Positions 24,580-34,829 of a stretch of DNA of 64,000 nt are shown one piece after another (the first letter of the stretch is position 1; each line of letters begins with the position of its first letter). Below the pieces are notes generated by a model. The model was not told the DNA's origin, did no database searches, and was given only the letters and a program-made list of their open reading frames with translations. The stretch is from Rhabdophis nuchalis (lineage: Eukaryota > Chordata > Lepidosauria > Squamata > Natricidae): the NCBI GenBank assembly GCA_039707465.1, contig CM077643.1, forward strand, positions 373,656,419 through 373,720,418, read 5' to 3'. Position numbers and translations under genes: made by a program.

Positions 24580-25723
24580 CCCTAGGAGCATTTCATTGCA
24601 ACATTAATGTCTTACCTCCCAATTGAACATAAACAAACAATTGTTTGTTGGACTTGGGATATATCATGTTAGGGGAGAGGGGATTAGCTTTTGCTTTCAA
24701 TTTTCTGTTCTGTTCTGGCCCATACCAACATGTTTTGTGTGTGTGTGTGGTTGTTGAGATTGGCATTGTTGCTCCTTTTCTTTCCTTTTAAAATTATCTT
24801 TATGAAGCACAAGAGGTGCAAACCCGGTGCCCTATCACCAAAAGTGTGCATGTAACTAATCAGGCACACATCAAAGTTGTGCAAGGGATGACAAATGAAA
24901 TTAAATAAACAAGTTATACAAACACCAAACAAATGGAGAGGGAACTACCAAAGATCTTTTGTGCTGGGGCGCCATTTGGTCTAGGACTGGCCTTGGCCAT
25001 GATGATTGGTTTAAGCATAAAGTCTGCTTAGTCAGTGAGTACATCAGAGTCAGTATCCAGCCATGCTATTCACAAATTTAATGAATTTGGGACTTCCAAG
25101 CAGGAGAGATTCCAGAGGGACTGGATTCTTTCCAGGAAGTATGAGGCAGATGAGCTTATAGAAACAGACTTCCCAACCAAAATACTGAGGTTGAGGCTAC
25201 ATCAGAACCAAGAACAAAGATGTCCCAGGACCATATCCAAGCTGCTGAATGCCTTTGTTCCACATTTTTGGTATTCGCACATCCCTCAAAATTCCTGCTT
25301 CCTCTTCATTCCTAATTTATTTTGCCAGGACGTTTAGAACAATTTGATTTATAATTCATGAAATCCAAATGCTATGATAATTCATCTCAAAGGGCAGCAT
25401 GGAACAATCAATCATATTTGTGAGCTAGACTATTAAGCCCCTTCCAAGATCCTCCATGGCATCCTCCCTTCCCTCTGTTGACTCTGAGGTCCAAGAATCA
25501 ACTAGCAATCCACACCTTCCTGCTCAGTTTGCCCTGGGTTGTCTTGCTTTGGGGATTTCAGTCAACTGGCTGATGTTGGTTTCTAATTTAAAAAAACCCC
25601 ATTAACAACATATTTTATGTGACTTCTCTGTATACTAGAGATCTCCAGAATTCTCACAATTTCTGAATATTTTGGTTTAGAAATGTTTTAGCTATTCTTC
25701 AATGACCTTGCTTGGAACTGGTC

Positions 25724-25940
25724 CAGAGGTGGAATTCAGCAGGTTCTGACCAACTCTGGAGAACCGGTAGCAGAAATTTTGAGTAGTTCAGAGAACCGGT
25801 AAATGCCCCCATCTATTCTCTGCCTCCTGAATAGTCCCAGCTGATTGAGAGGGAATGGAGATTTTGCAATATCCTTCCCCTGCCATGCCCACCAAGCCAT
25901 GCCCAGAACCAGTTGTAAAAAAATGTGAATCCCACCACTG
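25724..25940. mobile_element. hAT-type MITE, GGTGGGATTCA-TIR family
   Basis: The left end CAGAGGTGGAATTCAGCAGG and the right end TGTGAATCCCACCACTG are terminal inverted repeats. The TSD is AACTGGTC (25716-25723) and AACTGGGC (25941-25948). The internal AGAACCGGTAG and CCATGCCCACCAAGCCATGCC blocks are typical of this abundant reptile family. Confidence 0.85.
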
Positions 25941-26645
25941 AACTGGGCATGTGATGAGATGTCATTCTAACATGAAGTTTTGAAGGATAATAAGGTAATC
26001 AGAGAACACTATCACCATGTTAAAAAATTATAATAACCCATCACCATGTAACTTTTGAGGCTGATAACAGGCAAGCAACCCAGATCTTAGGCCCCCAATA
26101 ACTACAGTATATTCTAATGTTCTATAACTGGGTCCCTTTCAGTTGACAAAATGCCCTACAGAAATAAGTGTGGGAAACTAAAATAATAAACAATTAACCA
26201 TGTAGCCCTCGTATACATTTTCACAGTAACATTCCCGACAAAGATCAGTAGAATTTTATTAGGAGAGATGTGTAAAATGGCAACTTAAACCCAAATTGCT
26301 AGCGGTGGGGGGAACACATATATGGAGGGAGAGGTTCAAAATATGGAGTTACAACTGATAACAGAGCTTAATTCAACATTCTATAAAATGAACTGCTTTC
26401 ATGTGGGCATAAACCATCAATTGAAATCTTTAGCAGAGTATCTCATCATTTTTCCTTTCTTTCTCTAAAGTCCAATTAATAGGGTCTATGATGCAAAGGA
26501 CTTTTCCTGCAGCACTGTCTACATCCTGGAATTCCCTCCCTTGACCTCTTCCATTTCCTTGCCTGATCAAATGATGGGCATTTAAAAAAAATCTCTGGTG
26601 GTGATGGTGGTTCATCAGCTTCTTAATATTATCTATTTAGTGTTT

Positions 26646-26678
26646 AGCTATTTAATAGCAATAGCACTTAGACTTATA
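26646..26678 (-). mobile_element. Sauria SINE, 3' terminal piece (split by an L2-like insertion)
   Basis: GCTATTTAATAGCAATAGCACTTAGACTTATA is, on the minus strand, the 3' end of the Sauria SINE. The sequence then jumps into an L2-like LINE and the SINE resumes at 27344, so this is one SINE copy broken in two. Confidence 0.85.
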
Positions 26679-27343
26679 TGCTGTAACGCTCTCTACATGG
26701 GGCTCCCCTTGAGGTGCACTCGAAAGCTACAGTTAGTGCAGAATGCGGCTGCGCGGGTGGTTATGGGTGCCTCAAGGCAAGCCCACGTAACACCTCTCCT
26801 GCGCGAGCTGCACTGGCTGCCTGTGGTCTTTCGAGTGCACTTCAAGGTGTTGACTACCATCTTTAAATCGCTCCATGGCTCGGGGCCTAGCTATATATGA
26901 GACCGCCTCCTGCCCCATACATCCCTTCGTCCGGTCCGCTCCCACAGAACGGGCCTTCTCCGGGTACCATCAGCTGGGCAATGCCGGCTGGCGACACCCA
27001 GGGGAAGAGCCTTCTCTGTGGCGGGCCCGGCTCTCTGGAACGACCTACCCCCCGACCTTCGCACTACCTCGGACCTCCGCCTCTTCCGCCAATGTCTTAA
27101 GACGTACTTATTCTAACAAGCCGGCCTAGGATAGCCCCCCCGCTTCTGACTTTTTAAATATAAATTATAATTTGGTTACGGTTTTAATAATGGGTTTTAG
27201 CATGGGTTAATTAATTTAATATATTTTTAATTGATGTATATTGTATTTATGGTTTTATATAATGCCTGTGCGCCGCCCTGGGTCCTAACAAGGAGAAGGG
27301 CGGGGTATAAATTTGATAAAATAAAATAAATAAATAAAATAAA
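26679..27343 (+). mobile_element. 5'-truncated L2-like LINE inserted in a Sauria SINE
   Basis: The element encodes the end of a LINE reverse-transcriptase ORF: NALYMGLPLRCTRKLQLVQN, then ARVVMGASRQAHVTPLLREL and HWLPVVFRVHFKVL. A frameshift follows near 26880. It ends in the 3' signature CGCCGCCCTGGGTCC...GAAGGGCGGGGTATAAATT and an ATAAAATAAATA tail. The junctions share a TATA-type overlap with the host SINE. It is not functional: only the last part of the ORF is present and it is broken. Confidence 0.85.
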
Positions 27344-27564
27344 TATACCGCTTCACGGTGCTTTTACAGCCCTCTCTAAGCGGTCTACAGAGTTAGCATA
27401 TTGCCCCCAACAATCTGGCTCCTCATTTTACCCACCTTGGAAAGATGAAAGGCTGAGTCAATGTTGACCCTGGTGAGATTTGATCTGCAAAATTGCAGGT
27501 AGCCAGCAGTCAGGAGAAGTAGCCTGCAGTACTGCATTCTAACCACTGCACCACTGTGGCTCTA
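27344..27564 (-). mobile_element. Sauria SINE (main body)
   Basis: Read on the minus strand it has the tRNA-like head (AGAGCCACAGTGGTGCAGTG, then GTTAGAATGCAGTACTGCAGG), AAATCTCACCAGGGTCAACA and the conserved 3' part GGTAAAATGAGGAGCCAGATTG, GTAGACCGCTTAGAGAGGGC and GTGAAGCGGTATA. This family is restricted to squamates and is the best taxonomic marker in the window. Confidence 0.9.
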
Positions 27565-28435
27565 ACATTGCTTTAGCATGTATTTTCTGTCCTTTTTATC
27601 ATTATATTTCATTTTGAATATTTCATTTATGAGCCTTGCAGGCATTTTTTTTTTGCAAAAGGCAACATTAGAAATAACTGTCATTTTTAGCATAGTAGCT
27701 TGAAGAACATGTTGCACTTAATAAAAAAGGGATGCTCAATGTGTTTTCTGAGTATTTTGCTAAAAATCTGAAGAACTGAGAATGTTACTTCCTCACTCAA
27801 ATGGACAGCTTCTTTCCATAATAGAAAGGAGTCCTTCTTCTTTGACTTCTCATATGTAGAAAATATAAATTCTTGCCCCAGATTTTAAAAGAATGCGAGT
27901 TTGTTTGTGGTGAGAGGTAGAAAAATTGGTTTGATAACTTCGACTGAGTATAGTAATTTTCATTTATTTTATTTAGCTCATTATTACCTTTATACCCTGT
28001 TGAAAATAATGTGCAGACTCCCAGCCTCAACACTGTTGATTTATTCTCCCTATTAAAAATAATAGTGAATACGGCTCATGTTCTTGTAATAAATTAGTTC
28101 ATTTAAAGAAAGCCTTTGGGATTAACACATTAAAATCCTTAGAGCAAGTGTAAAAGTATGATAAAGTGATATTTCAGCTACTTTAATCAAACTAGGAAGG
28201 AGCAACATTTTAGTGACAGGGATGCAAAGTGGGATGAACTATGGTGCCCACATGAGGTTTGAATGACCTACCCCTGCATTAAAACTTAGTACTAGGAAGA
28301 AAACAGTAGCATCTATCACAACTGTTTCAAGACAGTAAGGCCTAATCCAATGTCACCCAGTGGATCTCCTGGCAATCTTATATAAACATTCTGCACAGTT
28401 CCAAATTTCCCTTTTTCTTTATCCCAGGATCTACC

Positions 28436-28520
28436 ATGTATGTATGTATGTATGTATGTATGTATGTATGTATGTATGTATGTATGTATGTATGTATGTA
28501 TGTATGATTGATGGATGAAC

Positions 28521-28553
<33 letters not shown>
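28436..28553. repeat. (ATGT)n and (GACA)n compound microsatellite
   Basis: About 17 ATGT units (28436-28506) are followed by ATTGATGGATGAACAGATA and then about 8 ACAG units (28524-28553). Open frames through it are artefacts. Confidence 0.95.
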
Positions 28554-28839
28554 ATTATAAGCACCATTTCATTTTCTGAAAAAGTTATTATCTGTGGAAG
28601 GAATTATGCAGAGTAAATTGATTTAAAAAATTGTATGTATCTGCATGATCCACTGCTAATATTCAGATACTGCCAGTGGTTGCAACTAAAAAGTTACTGC
28701 TTAGAATTAACGTACTGTATAGTGAAGAAATGTAGATATTTCTCCCAGACCTTGAGGTAGGGCAGAATTTCCACCCACCCTCTTAGATGAGTCTTTGTAC
28801 ATGGAATGTATTGTTTGGATGGAAGCTATCTTGTTTATT

Positions 28840-28946
28840 TACAATGTATAATGTATTGTGTTTTTTATCTTGTTTGCTTGATATTGTCAACTGCTCAGAG
28901 TCATTCTGGAGGCAGGCAGAACCTCCATCTAAATAAATAAATAAAG
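28840..28946 (+). repeat. Degraded LINE-type 3' end
   Basis: GTCAACTGCTCAGAGTCATT...GGCAGGCAGAACCTCCATC followed by TAAATAAATAAATAAAG looks like the decayed 'GCCGCCCAGAGTC...GGGCGGC' terminus of reptile LINEs with an AAAT tail. Confidence 0.45.
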
Positions 28947-31559
28947 CAAACAAACTTAACAGTCCTGTCTAGTTCACAAGTACCAGAACAGTACTTTTTC
29001 CTGACCCAAAAAGCTTGCAATCTAAAACTTGACACAAGCAACAGATAAAAGAAAGAAAAATAAAGGCATCAGGAATTAAAAGGGAAGGATTTTTGTGGGA
29101 AAAATATAATCTATTTATGACAATGATGTGTTCTCTGCTGCACTGAGTGATCAATGAACATTGTATAGTTGTCCTCTTGCAAAGGTTGGCACCAGATAAG
29201 GATATGTTTTATATAATGTACATCTAAAGGAAAGAAGAAAGAAAATGAACCCATAGAGAATAAAACATCTTTATGTTTTATTGACTCCTAATGCAGCCTT
29301 CACTAAACGTAACATGCTAACATGGAATTAGGGAATGAGAGAGGGTCAGCCCCATACTGAAGAGCATTGTAAGTGAATTAAATTTCTATATGAATCAGAA
29401 ACAAAACTCAGTCTTTGTAATACAAAATATAAGCAATTGGAACAACTGATGTACAAAAGCACAAAAGCAGTGGCTGAAGCTGCACAACGCACTAAGCATT
29501 AACTCCAGTTAACAAAAAAATACTTGCTGTGATGTCATACTTGCTAATATAAACCAAGAAACCTGAATATGACATAACATGATGTGCTGGTTCACACAAA
29601 ATGTTAAAATAATAGTGTGCACTCTTACAACAAATCTCAAATCTCCTCTTCATTTTAGCCTTTTGTGACTATTACATGAACACAATAAGTGAGTGAATCT
29701 TTGCCTTTTTTCCATCCTATTCAACAGTGAACCCCAAATATTTCATTTGCAACTCAATGTGCATTCACCAATTTGCGAAGCTAAGATTTGAGGGTCCCAA
29801 ATAATGTCTCCTGCCAATCAAGAATCATTCTGGGCCAGTCATAGACTTTGTTCATACAGCACAAAAATCTTGAACCCGGATTATTAGAACACAGTTGCTG
29901 CATTCTGCTATTAATATTCAGAAGATAGAGAATACTCAAATAACCATATTGTGATTCCTGGTTCACTTGACCTGAGGAGACAATGATTAGATTTTCACAA
30001 TCTACTTAATCCATCCACTACAAGATTAAGCATTGATTTGGAAACAAACAAAAATAATTGCAAAAGTCATGTGATGTGGTTCCTGGCAATCTACATCTTT
30101 TTTGCTGCTGAATCGTAATCACTACACAGTTCTAATGAACTAACCAAGCCCATTTTATTTTAATCTAGCATGTTTGTGAAATTTAGCTTGTATTTCTCAA
30201 GTTAGCCTATCCAACCTTGGCTAACTTATTCCACAACACCCCACAATGTTGTTATCTCACAATGTTGTTGTACAGATAAAACAATGTGGGGGTGGGAGAG
30301 GTATCAGCTCACACAAAACCTTGGAAAAAGAGATCAGATATAGGCCAACACAGTCCAACCTTCCGCTGCCAGTAATGAATCCTTGATCAGTGGCCATGAA
30401 AAATCATGAATCAAAATATTTTACATTTTATTATTATTTTTAATTGTGATGTTTTACATGCTTCATTTTTTTATTTGCCTTAACAAAGTTGTTCTTAACA
30501 GATTGCCTCCAGCCACACACATGTCTTTTTGGTCTGAAATTTGAATCTGTCTGTTTAAAAGTTCATGTCTTAAAATAATGTGTTTTTAAAAAATATTTGC
30601 CTTAGTGCCTTTGACGGATGCAGAGTTTATTTAAATAAAAACTTACATGAAAAGTGAAATGAAACAGAAAGATTAGCTGTTTAAGTTGCTCTTGGTCGTA
30701 AGACATTTTTTTGCTGTTCCTAGATAACCTTTCTCAAACCACCCTTGAATTTAATGGGGCTTCCTCTCGAGCTGTTGTAGAAGATTGGAAAAGGTTTGCA
30801 AACATCTGCTTTCTGATTCGCCTCTGCTGTGGACCAGAGAGGTAGTCTTGGACAAGGCACCTCCAGGGTCCCAGCCCCCCTTCTACTGCAGCATGACTTC
30901 TCCTCGGGATGCCTCAACTGATGCATATGAGTGCTTGTAACCCTTATAAAACATGATAGACCTGCCAAGTATTATTAGGTATGTTTATGTAAGGAGCATA
31001 GTATCTGGACTTTACTTAATGTGGCCAGAGGCTCTTATCTAAATGGAGATGTATTTAAGAGCAGAGTTTAAGTCTGCAATGTCTTTGCATACTGCATTGG
31101 ATACAGAGCCCCAGACATACTTTTAAATAAATAAATACATGCACATTAAGCAGGATTCTCGCTCTATCGGTCAGTATCATTCATTTATGGATGTTGTACG
31201 GTGACCAATTCATGCTCTCGGCATCAGGAGTCCGAGTAAAAGACTGTGTAATTTGATTCATTTAAATGGGAGCACATAGGTGGTCTAGACGGCTTTTAAT
31301 TCTCCTTTGAAGTTGAAGGTTCTTAAAAGTGCATAATTTAAGCTGAATGGCATGATTTGCATTTGGACAAAACTAATCTGTTCATTGTATATACAGTATC
31401 ATTAACTTCCTAACCAAAACGTAAGTTCTCTCTGAAACAAATCCAAATCGACTTGCAAGAGATAGATTTAGGACTGGGACCCAAAAATTCATCAAATTAA
31501 AATGAAGTATAAATGATATATTGTGCCTTACATACAAACATTCCACACTTGATCCATAT

Positions 31560-31645
31560 GGCTTACAATTTATTTGTTTTATTTGAGATTTTTTTAACCC
31601 CACCTTTATTATTTTTTATAAATAACTCAAGGTGGTGAGCATAGC
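31560..31645 (-). repeat. 3' tail of the MIR/CORE-like SINE
   Basis: On the minus strand it reads CACCTTGAGTTATTTATAAA followed by AAATAATAAAGGTGGGG and an A/T-rich tail, matching the 3' ends at 49000 and 58000. Confidence 0.6.
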
Positions 31646-31749
31646 TAATATTCCTTCCTTCTCCTATTTTACTAATATGTTTTCCATAGATTCCTTTTCT
31701 ATATTATTCATTTTACTCCTTCAAACAAAAATCAGACTAGTTTATTTGT

Positions 31750-31750
<1 letters not shown>

Positions 31751-31786
<36 letters not shown>
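31751..31786. repeat. (CA)n microsatellite
   Basis: An uninterrupted run of about 18 CA units. Confidence 0.95.
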
Positions 31787-31787
<1 letters not shown>

Positions 31788-32039
31788 GTTTGTAGTAGAT
31801 GAAAATCTTAAACAATTCAAAGAAAAAGACAACAATCAGGTGAATCCAGTTACTCTATTAGGGTCACAGTTCTGAGTTCAAATATGACACCATCCAGGGT
31901 TCAAATAGTCATTCTTAGCCTTAATTTACCGGCGTGTAAAATGGAAATAATTAAGAATGTCTACTTCTGGTTTTAAAACACATTTTTCTTGTAATTGCTG
32001 CATTTACTATGACCCCGTGGAAATCGTGTTCATATTTAC

Positions 32040-32537
32040 AGTTGTCATTTGGGAATTTATTACCGATGACATAGGGTGCTGTGGGTTTTTTTTTTTTGGA
32101 GGAAATTGCAACTGGAATGAAGAATTAACTTCCCTGTTGTTTCTTGGGGCTGCGGTCCTTTACTGTAACAATATCAAGGCGCGCAGAATATTTTTTAAAG
32201 CTTTTTAATAGGTGGGAAAACGCGCTTAGTGATAGGGGTGGTCGGTGCCTGCTATTTATGAAGTTAACATGTGTAGGAAAAAAAAACCCGTGTTACAATC
32301 TTTTTGAGATAAACAGGCAGAGAGCGAGGAGAGAGAGAGAGAGAGAGAGACTCTGCCGAGATACTGAGACAGACTTTTGTTTAGCAGCCACGAAGAATGG
32401 GAAGAACCCCGGATTTATTCGACGTGCTGCTTTCCACATTTGAGGGGGATTTTCTACATGTATTTTTCTTTGCAGGAGGGTTTTGGCCAAGGAAGTGTCG
32501 AAACCGCGACTGAATCTCAGCGTCGCAATTGATCAAG
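32040..32537 (+). other. CpG-containing stretch ending in a splice-donor-like site (candidate non-coding exon)
   Basis: CG dinucleotides are more frequent here than in the flanks (GGCGCGC, AACGCGC, TCGACG, ACCGCG, GCGTCGC). The stretch ends at ATCAAG|GTAACT (donor at 32538), a good 5' splice match on the plus strand. A (GA)n run at 32325-32350 lies inside. No protein match. It could be an exon of a non-coding transcript divergent from GATA4, or coincidence. Confidence 0.25.
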
Positions 32538-32556
32538 GTAACTGAGCAGGGCTTCT

Positions 32557-32650
32557 AACACCCGGGAAATGGGTGGATTTCCTCTCAGTTATAAGATTAC
32601 CTAAACACACGGGAAATGGGTGGATTTCTTCTCCGTTATAAGTTTGCTTA
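32557..32650 (+). repeat. Tandem duplication, 47-base unit x2
   Basis: 32557-32603 and 32604-32650 are near-identical 47-base units, each containing CGGGAAATGGGTGGATTTC and GTTATAAG, differing at a handful of positions. It sits 20 bases after the donor-like site at 32538. Confidence 0.9.
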
Positions 32651-33716
32651 AACTGTGTGAAGAAGTGACAATTGCTTTTTTCAGGTTCTTCTTAAATTAA
32701 AAGGCGAGGTTGTCTAGAAGAAGTATGAAATAGTCACACAAGTGTACACCCGGAATGCATGATAGGCATTATATACTAAATGTATATAATTGTGGGTTTG
32801 TTTGTTTTTTTTAAATCCATTTTGCCTTTTTGCTCATTAGTTGCAAGTTAATTCCACTGAGCAAATGAAAGATTTTGCCGTGGAAATGCAGATGAGACTG
32901 CAGCCTGTAAAGCTTTTTCCACTAGAGAAATAAATTTATTGTTGCTAAACATTCATTATTAACTAACACCCACTTCCCACCTAGTAATTGATTTTATGCT
33001 TCAACCTAATTCATATCACTGAACAATGTTGTTATTAATTTGGATCTGCTTTCTCAGAGATGTGTACCCTAACAATCATTATGTAGCGTGTATATTTTTT
33101 AAAAAATTTCTGATACATGTCAAAAGTAAAACTATTTGAATTTAATGGGGATCATTCCTAGGTACTTAAGAACTTAGAACCATGATGTGTGTTTTTCTTC
33201 TATAAGAATATACATTTTCTGATAAAGAACAAATTATTATTAGTGGTCACTCGATAAAGAAAAAAATAAGTACTTTCGTGTGAAATATAATGCATATTCT
33301 TACATATGGATATGTCTTTTATTTAAGTAAAAAATACTTGGTAGCTTCTAGGGACATATATAAAACATTTATTCTATGTTTTATATTTCAGTGTAATAAT
33401 AATAAGAAACCAAGACCAAATCCTTTTGTCCTTCCCCAATGCAAAACTTTACAATGCCTATTTTAAAAATTATATTTTCTAGCACACCTTTTCTTCTTTT
33501 TAACAATAAGATTTTTCCCACAAGAAAAATGCATGCGGAAAGAAATAATGTTGTACATCTGCTCCACGGTGGTGTGTGTTTTAAAAAGGTCTTGTAATAA
33601 ACGGAGAGAAGAATGCTTGCGTGCTTTTACGAAAAAGATGTGGAAACATGCCTCTCTCACCCCCACCCGCATTTCGAAAGGTTTCCTAAATTCTGAGAAG
33701 AAAGAGAATTAAACGG

Positions 33717-33812
33717 AAGGAAGGAGGGAGGGAGGGAGGGAGGGAAAGAGAGAGAGAACGAGAAAGAAAGAAAGAAAGAAAGAAAGAGAAAGAAAGAAAG
33801 AAAGAAAGAAAG

Positions 33813-33859
<47 letters not shown>

Positions 33860-33878
33860 AAAAGAAAGAAAGAAAGAA
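33717..33878. repeat. (GGGA)n-(GA)n-(GAAA)n microsatellite
   Basis: About 160 bases of purine-only sequence on the plus strand: AAGGAGGGAGGGAGGGAGGG, GAGAGAGA, then about 27 GAAA units with occasional GAGAAA variants. The Ser/Phe/Leu-rich minus-strand open frames over it are artefacts. Confidence 0.95.
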
Positions 33879-33894
33879 CCAAACTCTTCATTTG

Positions 33895-34590
33895 AAGGGC
33901 GTCTACCAGAGTTCTCTGGGTCTGCCTTCCAAGGAAAAACGGAGGAGGCTGTTGAGGACCCGGGAAAGGCCGCTTGCATAGTTTCTTCGGGAAACCGGAG
34001 CGGCTTGGAAACAGTCGCGGGAACTCAGTTTCTTCCCAAGCAAAGACGCGCAGAACGCGCGCAATCTTAAAAGCGAGTTTATGTCCCTCCCTCCGGGATC
34101 AACGGGGAGAAGATTTATTACCGTGTGTTGGGGGTGGGGGGATTTCTATTAGGAAAAAAAGGATGCAATGCATACAATTAAAGCTACGTTTCACCCTTTT
34201 TCAATTTCAATTTCAATTTATTCAATTTATATACCTTTTCCTTTATATGCAATAAAATACATTCCATATCAATATGAAAAGGCCGGGCGAGCCCGCCATT
34301 CAAATCCAGGTTTGCGTCCGGCCTCTTCCGCTGCTCCGGATTCTCTCCGCTCCCGGCTTGTTGACGCGATTTAACCGATATTATTAACGTTTGGGATGGT
34401 TTAACGAGTCTTGTTGCCTTGAAACAGGCAACAAGCAGATTAGACCGGTGTCGATGTGATTCCACGCGCAAGAGGAACTGGGCAAGGCAGTTGGCGTCGA
34501 AAAAACGCTGCAAATCGCCAAGATATTGACTCGAGAAGGAGAAAGAGAAGGAGAGCCCATCAAAAACCCTTTTCGGAACGAAACCGATAT
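33895..34590. promoter_or_regulatory. Weak CpG island upstream of GATA4
   Basis: There are clusters of CG dinucleotides (GGAAACCGGAGCGGC, GACGCGCAGAACGCGCGCAA, GGCCGGGCGAGCCCGCC, CTCCGGATTCTCTCCGC, GTCGAAAAAACGCTG), with an AT-rich break at 34190-34275. Unmethylated status is implied by CpG retention. It may be an alternative promoter, a lncRNA promoter or a developmental enhancer; no exon could be defined. Confidence 0.4.
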
Positions 34591-34654
34591 CCTGTTTGAA
34601 GGGTAAGGAGAAGGAAAAGAGAGGGGAAGACTTCTAATCAGGTGATATTGAAAT

Positions 34655-34825
34655 AAGCTTGCCTCCAGAAGTTGTGAATGACCCAACACTGGAAGTCTTT
34701 AAGAAGATGTTGGATAACCATTTCTCTGAAATGGTGTAGGGCTTCCTGCCTAAGCAGGGGGTTGGACTAGATGACCTCCAAGGTCCCTTCCAATTCTGCT
34801 ATTGTATTGTATTGTATTGTATGCC
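34655..34825 (+). mobile_element. CR1 LINE 3' end
   Basis: It carries the conserved CR1 3' segment: GGAAGTCTTTAAGAAGATGT, AGGGGGTTGGACTAGATGAC, CTCCAAGGTCCCTTCCAATTC. It ends in (ATTGT)n rather than the bird-type ATTCTATGA octamer. A pentanucleotide-repeat tail is a feature reported for snake CR1 families. Confidence 0.9.
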
Positions 34826-34829
34826 ATGT

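Larger units (their letters stand above)
27570..31555. other. Intergenic stretch, no genes recognised
   Basis: AT-rich single-copy-looking DNA. A TATG/GACA microsatellite and a degraded LINE-type 3' end are listed separately. 30960-31390 is repeat-free and holds one TTATCT GATA site (31036-31041) with AT-rich homeobox-like motifs. No frame resembles a known protein. Confidence 0.5.

Noticed and set aside
26598..27129. Possible host gene with HWLPVVFRV-type domain
   Set aside because: The same peptide recurs at 54582, 55518 and 56879 with LINE 3' tails, so it is reverse-transcriptase C-terminus of an L2-like retrotransposon.
33686..33979. Ser/Phe/Leu-rich open frames resembling membrane helices
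   Set aside because: They are the minus-strand reading of the GAAA/GGGA microsatellite.
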